Shown here in pieces: positions 24,892 through 33,493 of a stretch of DNA of 64,000 nt. The notes under the pieces are model-generated. The model ran no database searches, was not told the DNA's origin, and saw only the letters and a list, made by a program, of their open reading frames with translations. The number at the start of each line of letters is the position of its first letter. The stretch's first letter is position 1. The position numbers were made by a program, and so were the translations under genes. Source of the stretch: Aphodosoma sp045631465 (GTDB lineage Bacteria; Bacteroidota; Bacteroidia; Bacteroidales; Paludibacteraceae); assembly GCA_045631465.1 (NCBI GenBank), contig JAZQUV010000018.1, positions 1-64,000 of the forward strand, written 5' to 3'.

Positions 24892-27231
24892 ATGAAAAAG
24901 AATTTTATTTTTGCATGCCTTTCTATCTTGGCTGCTTTTTCTTTCGTATCGTGCCAACCTAATGAGCCTAAAACTTCTACTGACATCACTATAACTACCG
25001 ATGCCAGTCAATTAGCAAAACGATTAGTGTTTACAAAACAAAACAACGCTCGCCAACAAGCAAGAGCAAAAGTATCCCAAACTCCTGCTCCTCAAATTCC
25101 TGGCGATGCCCTAAAACTTTCCGAACAACCAACTAACTGGAACAACGGAGTCACACTAACTCGTGGCAAAGCTTATTATATCGATTCTGCTTGGGATGGT
25201 ACAATCAGCCAAGATTGGTCTGCCAACGAAGGTTCTATCGACATCTATGTTGCTGCCGATGCTAAATTTACTGGTGCTTGGTGGAACGATGATACCCCTG
25301 TCAACATCTATATTTTGCCAAATGCAGTCCTCACTTATTGCGAAGCTGGATATGACAATATGGTGAAAATCAAAAAAGCAACTAACGTGTACTGCTGGGG
25401 TAACATCGACACACCTGAAAATATGGGTTTCCGCCTCTATGAAGCCGGCAAAGTACATATCTACAACACCGATGGCGAACCTTTCGTTGTGCGTGCCAAC
25501 AATGCTTACGTGACATTCCAAGTCGACACTCAATCTGATTTCTACTGCGAACGCGAAATGATTGTCAATGGTACTGTTCAATTCAATGGCGGAAAATCTC
25601 ACTTTGCCAACAAACTCACCGTAACAGAAAACATGTACGTTGAATACGCCGCTCTTGCTACTTTCGACGATTGTGTTATTGTAAAAGATGCTCTCGATTT
25701 CAAAGCTACAACTGGCAATGCTGTTCTCAATATTAACAAATACCTTCAAGCTGGTTCCCTTGTAACTAATCAAGGTAATGCAACTATGAACCTTAAAGAT
25801 GCTTTGTTCGAAATCGTCAACGATGGTATGTTTGTCGACAAAGGAGACCAACGCATTGTTGTTAATGGCATCAAATCATCTTACAAATCTGTTGTCAAAG
25901 TAGGTGGCAAATTATATTTCGACCGTGGCAACGAATACACAACTGTCCCTGGCGATGTGGCTGCTGCTAGTTTCCCTTGTGGCAATTTCACTGGCGACCT
26001 AAATCTCGAAGGCAACCTCCGCATCAAATTCTACTATGATGTCCCTGACGAAAAAGCCATCCTAAACGAAGACAACTTCGTTGTACCTGCAACTGTTTCT
26101 ATTGCCGACAATAGCTGGTTGCCTGCGTCTGAAGATGGTTGCCGCCCTGAAATAGGTGAAGTGCCTGTTGTCGAAGTCCTACCTCCTGATGGCTCTGCTT
26201 CTCACAAATTCTCTGCTACTAGCATCACTTTCAATGGAGATATGCTCTATCTCAGTTGGCATGCCAATCCAGAAACAAATATGGAATATGCTCAACACCT
26301 ATTTAGTCCATCTGTAGATAGCCAAGACGACTTTGGTGGCATAATCGACGTTATCCGCATTGATAAATACGACATCACAAGCTCTCTCTTCGAACAATCA
26401 ATGGAAAATGATGAGTTCAAATACAACCACATCATCTACTCCAATGGCACACTCTATTCTGCTACAACAAGCAATAAAGTAGGCGCTGCTTTGAGCAAAA
26501 TCACCCTAACCTCAGACGGAAGATTCCCTGAATTAGAACAATACGAAGAAACACGTATTTCCCTCACCGGCTACTCGGCCAATTGCGTAGAACGTATCAA
26601 CAACGAATTAATAACTATCTCAGGTTATAGCAATGGTGGTATCAACAAATTCGATATCAACGACAATACAAACCAATCAAAAAAACACATCAATTCTGAC
26701 ATTGATAACTTCCAAGGCAAATACGTATATTACAATGAAAACAAAGGTAAAATAATCACTCTCAACAACACCGACCGTGGCATTGTAACAATATACAACA
26801 CCAATATGGAAGAAGAACTCTCTTTCGAAGTAGGCTCAATATATCCAACCGATGGTAAAAACGTTTGTATTGCCGACAACGAATACATCTACATCTGTAA
26901 AGGTCAAAATGGCTTTGCTGTATACGACTACTCTGGCAACAGAATCGGTGGTAGCAAGAAAAGTGCAAATGGCGTAGACGTTGACGAAAAATACATATAT
27001 CTTGCCGCTGGCGATGGTTTAGCTATCCTCGACCGCGACGCAATTTACACCGATGCTGATGGCAATACATACAACCGCACTATCAAAAAATTCAATTATC
27101 GTGGTCGCGGTGCATCTTCTGTAACAAACGAAACTGACATTAAACAATCTGCTAACTTTGTTAAAAAAGGACCTGATGGACGCATATATGTAGCTTACGG
27201 TATGTATGGATTACAAATTTACGAATTTTAA
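24892..27231 (+). CDS. Large predicted surface lipoprotein, function unknown
   Basis: A 779-residue lipoprotein with a signal peptide (MKKNFIFACLSILAAFSFVS) and lipobox cysteine in FVSCQPNEP. After a low-complexity linker, residues of about 60-380 are repetitive and beta-rich (phrases on colour-like short strands such as YVTFQVDTQSDFYCEREM), compatible with a beta-helix or similar stalk. The C-terminal half (about 430-779) has recurring turn motifs (GKIITLNN, YIYICKGQNGFAVYDYSG, YIYLAAGDGLAILD) typical of a beta-propeller. No catalytic motif was recognised. It sits alone between a strong promoter and a strong terminator, directly after the polysaccharide cluster. It may be a surface binding or adhesion protein; that is inference. 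Confidence 0.75.
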   Translation: MKKNFIFACLSILAAFSFVSCQPNEPKTSTDITITTDASQLAKRLVFTKQNNARQQARAKVSQTPAPQIPGDALKLSEQPTNWNNGVTLTRGKAYYIDSAWDGTISQDWSANEGSIDIYVAADAKFTGAWWNDDTPVNIYILPNAVLTYCEAGYDNMVKIKKATNVYCWGNIDTPENMGFRLYEAGKVHIYNTDGEPFVVRANNAYVTFQVDTQSDFYCEREMIVNGTVQFNGGKSHFANKLTVTENMYVEYAALATFDDCVIVKDALDFKATTGNAVLNINKYLQAGSLVTNQGNATMNLKDALFEIVNDGMFVDKGDQRIVVNGIKSSYKSVVKVGGKLYFDRGNEYTTVPGDVAAASFPCGNFTGDLNLEGNLRIKFYYDVPDEKAILNEDNFVVPATVSIADNSWLPASEDGCRPEIGEVPVVEVLPPDGSASHKFSATSITFNGDMLYLSWHANPETNMEYAQHLFSPSVDSQDDFGGIIDVIRIDKYDITSSLFEQSMENDEFKYNHIIYSNGTLYSATTSNKVGAALSKITLTSDGRFPELEQYEETRISLTGYSANCVERINNELITISGYSNGGINKFDINDNTNQSKKHINSDIDNFQGKYVYYNENKGKIITLNNTDRGIVTIYNTNMEEELSFEVGSIYPTDGKNVCIADNEYIYICKGQNGFAVYDYSGNRIGGSKKSANGVDVDEKYIYLAAGDGLAILDRDAIYTDADGNTYNRTIKKFNYRGRGASSVTNETDIKQSANFVKKGPDGRIYVAYGMYGLQIYEF

Positions 27232-27247
27232 TTCCTAATGATGATAC

Positions 27248-27280
27248 AAAAAAAGTCGACCCTCAAAGTCGACTTTTTTG
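27248..27280 (+). terminator. Hairpin terminator of the lipoprotein gene
   Basis: aaaaagtcga and tcgacttttt pair around a short loop, with an A-run before and T-run after. Confidence 0.9.
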
Positions 27281-27283
27281 TAT

Positions 27284-27331
27284 TTACGAAGTTACAAAGT
27301 TACGAAGTTACAAAATTACGAAGTTACCTCG
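27284..27331. repeat. 8-bp tandem repeat (tacgaagt/tacaaagt), about six units
   Basis: Alternating 8-mers tacgaagt and tacaaagt or tacaaaat follow the terminator. On the minus strand the alternate units spell ACTTTGTA and similar, so each pair contains a near copy of a -7 promoter box. Confidence 0.75.
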
Positions 27332-27503
27332 TTTTTCCCAAAATAATTCTCCCTACCTCTATGCTACCTTCAAGCAACCTATACCGAAGAAAACAGCCAT
27401 CTTTACACCTCACATTTGCAATACTCACAAAGTTATAACACCAAACATTAAACACATAAAATATTATCTTATCCTAAAAAACAATTTTTCTAAAATTTAT
27501 TTA

Positions 27504-27539
27504 CAAAAAAAGTGTGTTTCCCATAACAAGAAACACACT
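27504..27539 (-). terminator. Hairpin terminator of the PUR-like gene
   Basis: agtgtgtttc and gaaacacact form a 10-bp perfect stem; on the minus strand a run of seven T follows. It sits 20 bases beyond the stop codon at 27561. Confidence 0.92.
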
Positions 27540-27560
27540 CTTATACGTAATACTCAATTA

Positions 27561-27980
27561 TTAAATTTCGAAATCTACATCAAAATCATATTTTTTCTCT
27601 TCAGTTACAGGAGCAGCTTCTACTGCCGCAGCCTCTTCAACTACCTCAGCAACTACTGGTTGCTCTGCACGATAACTACGGAACTCACGAATATCACGTG
27701 CTCCATTTGCTGCATTGTTTTCATTGATAAAACCAATAATTTCTGTCAACGCATCTGTAAATTTCTCAAAATCTTCTTTATAAAGGAAAATTTTGTGTTT
27801 TTCATACATTACAGGAGCATTTTCATCTTCTGCGAATTTCTTCTTACTCTCTGTGATTGCAAGAAATAAATCATTGTTACGACTACGTTTCACATCAAGG
27901 TAATAAATACGTTTACCTGCTTTTACTGACTTAGAGAACACAATTTCTTGCTCTTTTCTCTCATTTTTGAATTCTTCCAT
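27561..27980 (-). CDS. PUR-domain (DUF3276) nucleic-acid-binding protein
   Basis: A 139-residue protein of the DUF3276 family, the PUR-alpha-like single-stranded nucleic-acid-binding proteins of Bacteroidota and spirochaetes. The beta-beta-beta-alpha core is visible in IVFSKSVKAGKRIYYLDVKRSRNNDLFLAITE and KHKIFLYKEDFEKFTDALTEII. An acidic, alanine- and glutamate-rich tail follows and ends YDFDVDFEI. The ATG at 27980 (MEEFKNERKEQ) is chosen over the ATG at 28028, whose extra 16 residues resemble untranslated leader and run through an inverted repeat. It is a single-gene unit with its own terminator. Confidence 0.87.
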   Translation of the reverse strand: MEEFKNERKEQEIVFSKSVKAGKRIYYLDVKRSRNNDLFLAITESKKKFAEDENAPVMYEKHKIFLYKEDFEKFTDALTEIIGFINENNAANGARDIREFRSYRAEQPVVAEVVEEAAAVEAAPVTEEKKYDFDVDFEI

Positions 27981-28005
27981 ATCAATACAACTCTTTTTTA
28001 AATAC

Positions 28006-28024
28006 TTGACTATCAAATAGTCAA
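28006..28024. promoter_or_regulatory. Perfect inverted repeat upstream of the PUR-like gene
   Basis: ttgactat and atagtcaa flank caa, an 8-bp perfect palindromic pair 26 bases before the start codon. It could be an operator or a leader hairpin. Confidence 0.5.
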
Positions 28025-28240
28025 ACAAAATTAAAATGTTTTATTAAGATAAATAAATAGTGTTTATTTTCAGTCCCCAAAGTTGTAATTTTTTTTTGAT
28101 ATAGCAAAATATTTTTTAATCTTTTTTCAAAAAAAATTAAACTTTACAACAAATCATCCCATAACTCATTGATTAACAAAATAATAAACCTATACATCAA
28201 ATTTCTCGACATACACCCCTAATTTATCATTTTTTTTTTG
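28025..28240. other. AT-rich divergent intergenic segment
   Basis: Between the PUR-like gene and nusB the sequence is extremely AT-rich with several long A and T runs. A degenerate minus-strand -7 (CAACTTTG, near 28077-28084) may serve the PUR-like gene. No gene was found. Confidence 0.5.
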
Positions 28241-28248
28241 TATCTTTG
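28241..28248 (+). promoter_or_regulatory. -7 promoter element of nusB
   Basis: TATCTTTG lies 25 bases before the nusB ATG at 28274. An upstream in-frame start at 28238 would overlap it, which argues for the later start. Confidence 0.68.
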
Positions 28249-28273
28249 CATTCTGAAAAATCAACTAAACACA

Positions 28274-29236
28274 ATGATAAACAGAGCTCTTATAAGAATG
28301 AAAGTAGCACAAGTATTATATGCTTGCACTGCTAAAGAAAACAACGACCTCGTGTCTGCCGAAAACGAACTACAATCTAGTCTACAAAAGTCTTACGACT
28401 TGTATCACTACATATTGCTTCTCATCGCAGAATCTCGCCGATATACCGAACTTAAAGCTGATGCAATACGCAATCGCATCGGCGGTGTTCGCGTAAACGA
28501 AATGTACAACGAACAATTTATGAACAATAAATTCGCTCGTCAACTCGGCGAAAACATAGACCTATATCGTTATGCTAATGATCACGGTCTATCTTGGTCC
28601 GAAAAAACAGACTTCATCAAAGCTTTCATTCAACAAATCAGCCGTAGCGAATATTACTACCACTACACAGCTAAAAAAGTTTCAACTTATGGCGAAGACA
28701 AAAAATTCTGGCGCGATGTAATCGCTAACGAATTTGAAAACAACAATGAATTACATGCCATCCTCGAAACCGAATCTATATATTGGAGCGACGACCTCGA
28801 CATCATTACAAGTTTTGTTGAAAAAACAATAAAGCAATTCAAAGAAGAAAACGGAGCCGAACAACCTCTACTCCCAATGTTCAAAGAAGAAGCAGACAAA
28901 ACTTTTGCCATAAAACTCCTCGATTCAGTAATACTTAATAAAGAAAAATTAGACGAAACAATATCTAAATACTTAATCAATTGGGAGCTCGACAGAATTG
29001 CCACAATGGATATAATTATCCTAAAAGCAGCCGTAGCTGAATTGCTATATTTCTCAACTATACCCGTAAATGTCACATTAAACGAATATATTGAAATCGC
29101 AAAATTCTACGGTTCTCCAAAAAGTAGCAAATTCATCAATGGCATTCTCGACAAAGTAGTGAAAGACCTCAAACAAACAAGCGAACTTGCAAAATTCAAA
29201 ACTGTAGCAAATACAAACACTACCAAATCAGAATAA
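28274..29236 (+). CDS. nusB: Transcription antitermination factor NusB, long Bacteroidota form
   Basis: A 320-residue protein whose C-terminal third is the NusB fold: LLDSVILNKEKLDETISKYLINWELDRIATMDIIILKAAVAELLYF and TLNEYIEIAKFYGSPKSSKFINGILDKV are the typical NusB core. The N-terminal half begins INRALIRMKVAQVLYAC and is longer than the roughly 140-residue E. coli form, as usual in Bacteroidota. NusB joins NusE/S10 on boxA RNA for rRNA antitermination. It heads an operon with yajC, ybbR, coaE and mtgA. Confidence 0.92.
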   Translation: MINRALIRMKVAQVLYACTAKENNDLVSAENELQSSLQKSYDLYHYILLLIAESRRYTELKADAIRNRIGGVRVNEMYNEQFMNNKFARQLGENIDLYRYANDHGLSWSEKTDFIKAFIQQISRSEYYYHYTAKKVSTYGEDKKFWRDVIANEFENNNELHAILETESIYWSDDLDIITSFVEKTIKQFKEENGAEQPLLPMFKEEADKTFAIKLLDSVILNKEKLDETISKYLINWELDRIATMDIIILKAAVAELLYFSTIPVNVTLNEYIEIAKFYGSPKSSKFINGILDKVVKDLKQTSELAKFKTVANTNTTKSE

Positions 29237-29284
29237 AACAAACAATAAAAATTTAATCAACAAAAACCAAATAAATCAATTAAT

Positions 29285-29611
29285 ATGCTAACAACTATTT
29301 TATTACAAGCAACTGCTGAAAGCGCACAAGGTGCAGGTTGGGCTAATATGGGTATGCTCCTACTCATTTTCGTAATCTTCTACTTCTTCATGATTCGCCC
29401 TCAAACTAAACGCCAAAAAGAAATCAAAAAATTCCAAGACTCTCTCGAAAATGGAAAAACAGTTATCACTCAAGGTGGCATCTATGGCCGCGTTAAAGAA
29501 GTAAAAGAAAATTATGTACTCATCGAAGTTGCTGATGGTGTAAAAATCCGAGTAAACAAAAATATGGTATTTGATTCACCAGAAGACGCAACTCAACAAC
29601 CAACAAAATAA
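29285..29611 (+). CDS. yajC: Preprotein translocase accessory subunit YajC
   Basis: A 108-residue single-pass membrane protein. An N-terminal helix (about 20-38, MGMLLLIFVIFYFFMIRPQ) is followed by the YajC signature RPQTKRQKEIKKFQDSLENG and a small basic domain (VITQGGIYGRVKEVKENYVLIEV). It associates with SecDF next to SecYEG. It follows nusB by 48 bp. Confidence 0.95.
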   Translation: MLTTILLQATAESAQGAGWANMGMLLLIFVIFYFFMIRPQTKRQKEIKKFQDSLENGKTVITQGGIYGRVKEVKENYVLIEVADGVKIRVNKNMVFDSPEDATQQPTK

Positions 29612-29622
29612 TCCTAAAAACT

Positions 29623-30612
29623 ATGAATATTCAACGCTTTTTGAAATACATTAAGCGGCAAGGAAATAAAGTTGCTACATTCTTTAAATCTAGAGATGTA
29701 GTGACTTTTTTGTTATTTTTCTTGCTTGCTCTCTTCATGTGGTACTCCTATACTGCTAGCACTCAACGTGAAATCAGCAAAAAAATCCCAATAAAATACA
29801 TTGGAATCCCTCAAAATGTAAGCCTTGAAAAAAGATTACCATACACTCTAAAATTCGTCATCAAAGACCAAGGAAAAACTATCTGGAACTACAAAAATTC
29901 TTTATTCGACACTCTAACTATCGATCTATCAAATCATTTTAATAACAACAACATCCTAGAAATTCGATACGAAGAACACATCAACAAAATATCATCACTA
30001 CTATCCCCTTCAACCAAAATTACAGAATTAACTCCTGGATATTTTCAGTCTTCATACATAAAACTACACACAAAACAGGTGCCCGTCGTAACAAGCAATG
30101 TAATCAAACTTGCTCCTCAACACGTAATGTATGACACAATTTCGATCTCTCCAAAATATATAACATTAGTAGGTACAGCCGAAGCCATTGACACAATATC
30201 ATATCTTTATCTAGAGCCTATAACCGACGAATTCAACAAAACTAGAACTATACCTGTTAATATACAAAAACCTAATAATGTCGAGTTAAATCATTCGTCA
30301 GTCAACGTAACCATCCCAGTTGAAATGTGCACAGAAAAAGAAGTTACTGTACCAGTTACTATCGAAAACCTACCAAAAGGAATATCACTCAAAACATTCC
30401 CTTCTGAAGTCAAAATAAGATTCAGTGTCGGATTAAGTCACTACAACAAAGTCACAGAAGAGACTTTCCAAGCCATATTAGACTACAACAACATAATTAA
30501 TAATCCTGAAGAATACACAACAACGCTACAAATCGATTATACTTCAGGATACATATTCAATATCCAAATCAATCCATCTGAAGTTGAATTCTTAATCGAA
30601 AACACCAAATGA
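29623..30612 (+). CDS. YbbR/CdaR-like domain membrane protein
   Basis: A 329-residue protein with one N-terminal transmembrane helix (about 27-44), then a periplasmic region made of YbbR-like repeats (RTIPVNIQKPNNVELNHSSVNVTIPVE, KEVTVPVTIENLPKGISLKTFPSEVKIRFSV). In Firmicutes YbbR (CdaR) regulates the diadenylate cyclase CdaA. In Bacteroidota it is commonly placed between yajC and coaE, as here. No cyclase gene is adjacent, so a CdaA link is unproved. Its end overlaps the coaE start by 4 bp. Confidence 0.85.
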   Translation: MNIQRFLKYIKRQGNKVATFFKSRDVVTFLLFFLLALFMWYSYTASTQREISKKIPIKYIGIPQNVSLEKRLPYTLKFVIKDQGKTIWNYKNSLFDTLTIDLSNHFNNNNILEIRYEEHINKISSLLSPSTKITELTPGYFQSSYIKLHTKQVPVVTSNVIKLAPQHVMYDTISISPKYITLVGTAEAIDTISYLYLEPITDEFNKTRTIPVNIQKPNNVELNHSSVNVTIPVEMCTEKEVTVPVTIENLPKGISLKTFPSEVKIRFSVGLSHYNKVTEETFQAILDYNNIINNPEEYTTTLQIDYTSGYIFNIQINPSEVEFLIENTK

Positions 30613-31184
30613 TAAAAATTGGCATCACTGGCGGTATAGGCTCTGGCAAAAGTGTCATTTCTCGCATACTACGCCTCTTGAATTATCCCGTTTATGATTC
30701 TGACTTTTGGGCTAAAGAGTTAATGAATAATAACCCAAACATTCAACACGCTCTAACCAAACGCTTTGGACATGAAACATACCAAAACAACACACTCAAT
30801 AGACCTTTCTTAGCTAAACAAATATTCAACAACGAAGATGCACGACTATTTGTTAATTCAATAGTACACCCAATCGTTAGTCAACACTTCCTCGATTGGG
30901 CAGAAAACCAAAACACTAAATTAGTATTCATCGAAAGCGCAATACTATTCAGTAGCGGTCTTGACAAAATAATCGATACAACCATATTTGTCGATGCTCC
31001 ACAACAAATTAGACTCCAACGCGCTAAACTTCGCGACAATTCTACCGACACTGCAATCCTAGCCCGCATAAACTCTCAAAGTCAAGAAGAATCATACGCA
31101 AAAAAACACTCCAAATACATCATTAATAACGACAATCAACTACTAATCCCTCAAATTACAACTATCATAAAGGAACTTCTTTGA
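30609..31184 (+). CDS. coaE: Dephospho-CoA kinase
   Basis: A 191-residue P-loop kinase catalysing the last step of coenzyme A synthesis. The P-loop GGIGSGKSVISRIL is at residues 8-21. The substrate motif YDSDFWAKELM and the lid region RLQRAKLRDNS, followed by a degenerate RINSQ, match CoaE. It overlaps ybbR by 4 bp at the start and mtgA (or its TTG variant) at the end. Confidence 0.95.
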   Translation: MIKIGITGGIGSGKSVISRILRLLNYPVYDSDFWAKELMNNNPNIQHALTKRFGHETYQNNTLNRPFLAKQIFNNEDARLFVNSIVHPIVSQHFLDWAENQNTKLVFIESAILFSSGLDKIIDTTIFVDAPQQIRLQRAKLRDNSTDTAILARINSQSQEESYAKKHSKYIINNDNQLLIPQITTIIKELL

Positions 31185-31210
31185 ACTCCTTAAAATATAT
31201 TTTACAAAAC

Positions 31211-31972
31211 ATGGTTACTCCTCAAAAGAAAACAACCGTAAAAAAACAAAAATCAAAAACACTCAATACAAAACCAACTTTAAGAAAACGAATTTGGCGC
31301 TACACCTATCGAACAGCACTTATTTTATGGCTACTATCAATTATCTCTGTTGTAGTATTAAAATATGTACCGGTCTATTTTACTCCTCTGATGGTACTGC
31401 GTAGTTGCCAATCTATTCTTAACGGCAAAACTCCACGAAACGACAAAACTTGGGTCTGTATAGAAGACATTTCCGACAACCTCACAATTGCTTGTATTGC
31501 TAGCGAAGACAACCTTTTCACAAAACACAATGGTTTTTCTAAAAATGCAATTAAACAAGCACTAAAAGAACGATTCGAAGGCAAACGCATTAGAGGTGGT
31601 AGTACAATCTCACAACAAACTGCCAAAAATGTTTTTACATTTGGCACTCGAACATGGTTACGCAAAGGTATTGAAACGTATTATACTATCTTAATCGAAC
31701 TCATATGGGGAAAAGAGAGAATAATGGAGGTATATCTCAATATTGTTGAACTAGGCGATGGAATATATGGTGCCGAAGCTGCAGCTCGACACTATTGGGG
31801 CATACCTGCACAAAAACTCACAAAAAGACAATCTGCCTTAATGGCTGCCGCTCTACCAAATCCACGACATTACAACATCACATCTCCAGGTCCATACATG
31901 CAAAAACGACAAAAACAGATATTAGACCTAATGCCTAAAATGGGAAAGATACAATTCTTAAACAACAAATAG
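31211..31972 (+). CDS. mtgA: Monofunctional peptidoglycan transglycosylase MtgA
   Basis: A GT51-family glycosyltransferase (about 253 residues) that polymerises glycan strands from lipid II. A basic N-terminus and one transmembrane helix precede the catalytic core: motif 1 EDNLFTKHNGF with the catalytic Glu, motif 2 RIRGGSTISQQTAKNVF, motif 3 RKGIETYYTILIELIWGKERIMEVYLN and motif 4 GIYGAEAAARHYWG. There is no transpeptidase domain. A TTG at 31181 overlapping the coaE stop would add ten residues; the ATG at 31211 is equally possible and is used here. It is last in the operon, followed by a terminator. Confidence 0.92.
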   Translation: MVTPQKKTTVKKQKSKTLNTKPTLRKRIWRYTYRTALILWLLSIISVVVLKYVPVYFTPLMVLRSCQSILNGKTPRNDKTWVCIEDISDNLTIACIASEDNLFTKHNGFSKNAIKQALKERFEGKRIRGGSTISQQTAKNVFTFGTRTWLRKGIETYYTILIELIWGKERIMEVYLNIVELGDGIYGAEAAARHYWGIPAQKLTKRQSALMAAALPNPRHYNITSPGPYMQKRQKQILDLMPKMGKIQFLNNK

Positions 31973-31976
31973 CAAT

Positions 31977-32017
31977 AAAAAAAGTCCTAAAACAACGATT
32001 TAGGACTTTTTTTATTT
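31977..32017. terminator. Bidirectional hairpin terminator
   Basis: aaagtcctaaa and tttaggacttt form an 11-bp perfect stem with A- and T-runs on both sides, between the converging mtgA and rodA genes. Confidence 0.93.
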
Positions 32018-32032
32018 TCTTAGATAACAGCA

Positions 32033-33493
32033 TCAATTTCTAACTCTCTCTATTCGCATAGTATCAAGTTTCAACAATAAAAACAACATCATTGTAAAAC
32101 CTAAAAATGACGATCCTCCATAACTAAAAAATGGCAACGGAATACCTATCACTGGCACTAATCCAAGCACCATCCCTACATTTATAAATAAATGAAATGC
32201 AAATATTCCCATAACAGAATATGCATATACTCGAGTAAAGCGATTATCTTGTCGCTCTGCAATAACAATAAGTCTAAACAGAAACAATAAATAAACTATT
32301 AAAACTCCTACAGACCCAAGAAAACCCCATTCTTCTCCTACTGTACAAAATATAAAGTCAGTATGCTGTTCTGGCACATATCTCAATTTAGTCTGCGTTC
32401 CTTGCAAAAAACCTTTACCCCAGAATCCTCCCGAACCAATTGCTATTCGCGCTTGATTAGTATTATAACCAATCCCCCTAGGATCATCCGTCATACCCAG
32501 CAACAATTGAATACGATTTTGTTGATGTGACATCAATACATTATCAAATATATATTCTGCAGAAAAACAATAAAAAGAACCAAACAACAAAAACAATCCT
32601 ATAAATAAATATGATCTTCGCCAAGACACAAAGGCTAATACACAAAGATAAATAAAAGCTACCACAACTAATGCCATCATAAGATAAACAAAATTAAATG
32701 GCATTAACCACTTATGAATAGCAAAACCTATTGCAAAAATCCCAATAGGCGAACCTGTCAATATCCATAGATGCAACTTATCTTTCTGATAAACTCTCAA
32801 AAAGATTAATGATATCAGATAACATAATAATAATCCTATAAACAAACCAGTAGAAGCACCTTCTACGCCCAACAAATCTACTGCCCCAAAACGAATTACC
32901 ACAACAAACAACAACACAGCACAAACACCCAACACTGGAATTAAACCTGGCAACCCTTCTCTATAAAGCATAAAAATAAATGACAAATAAACAAGTGCCG
33001 AACCCGTTTCACTCTGAGCCACAATTATCAACATCGGCAATAAAATCATAGTCCCTATAATTGAATAACTCCGAGTTGTTAATCTAAATTGAGGATGACT
33101 CATAAACTTGGCAAGTGCCAATGCTGTTATAAATTTAGAAAACTCTGCCGGCTGCAATCTTAATGGCCCTACAACCAACCATGAACGCGATCCCTTAATA
33201 TCTCCCGCCACAAACAAAGTTACTATAAGTACCACTATCATCAATCCATACAACAAGTAGGGAACTGCTGTAATAAGTCGACTATCTGTGAAAACTATTA
33301 CTGTTGCAACTATCAAACTAAATACAATCCATATCATCTGCATGCCAGAATGAGAATGAATATCAAATATCGACATCTGATCCTCCGACACACTAGCTCC
33401 ATAGATATTCATCAAACCAAACACTACAAGAGCGATATACAACAATATCGCCACTTTATCCAACGCTTGTATAACACTAAAATTTCTTGACAT
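32033..33493 (-). CDS. rodA: Rod-shape SEDS glycosyltransferase RodA
   Basis: A 486-residue polytopic protein of the SEDS family, the peptidoglycan polymerase of the elongasome. Hallmarks are LQPAEFSKFITALALA, QSETGSALVYLSFIF (motif around the catalytic Asp/Glu loops), GSGGFWGKGFLQGTQ, VPEQHTDFIFCTVGEEWGFLGS and GIPLPFFSYGGSSFL. About ten membrane helices are predicted, and the protein is longer than E. coli RodA (370) because of an insertion near 215-305, common in Bacteroidota. The start overlaps the 3-prime end of the PBP2 gene by 17 bp. Confidence 0.95.
   Translation of the reverse strand: MSRNFSVIQALDKVAILLYIALVVFGLMNIYGASVSEDQMSIFDIHSHSGMQMIWIVFSLIVATVIVFTDSRLITAVPYLLYGLMIVVLIVTLFVAGDIKGSRSWLVVGPLRLQPAEFSKFITALALAKFMSHPQFRLTTRSYSIIGTMILLPMLIIVAQSETGSALVYLSFIFMLYREGLPGLIPVLGVCAVLLFVVVIRFGAVDLLGVEGASTGLFIGLLLCYLISLIFLRVYQKDKLHLWILTGSPIGIFAIGFAIHKWLMPFNFVYLMMALVVVAFIYLCVLAFVSWRRSYLFIGLFLLFGSFYCFSAEYIFDNVLMSHQQNRIQLLLGMTDDPRGIGYNTNQARIAIGSGGFWGKGFLQGTQTKLRYVPEQHTDFIFCTVGEEWGFLGSVGVLIVYLLFLFRLIVIAERQDNRFTRVYAYSVMGIFAFHLFINVGMVLGLVPVIGIPLPFFSYGGSSFLGFTMMLFLLLKLDTMRIERVRN

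Larger units (their letters stand above)
27232..27560. other. Convergent intergenic region
   Basis: This 329-bp region contains a terminator (27248-27280), an 8-bp tandem repeat (27284-27331), an unremarkable AT/C-rich stretch (27332-27500), and the terminator of the PUR-like gene (27504-27539). No gene was seen. Confidence 0.75.

Noticed and set aside
28238..28273. Longer start for NusB (ATG at 28238)
   Set aside because: It overlaps the TATCTTTG promoter element; the start at 28274 matches the family N-terminus.
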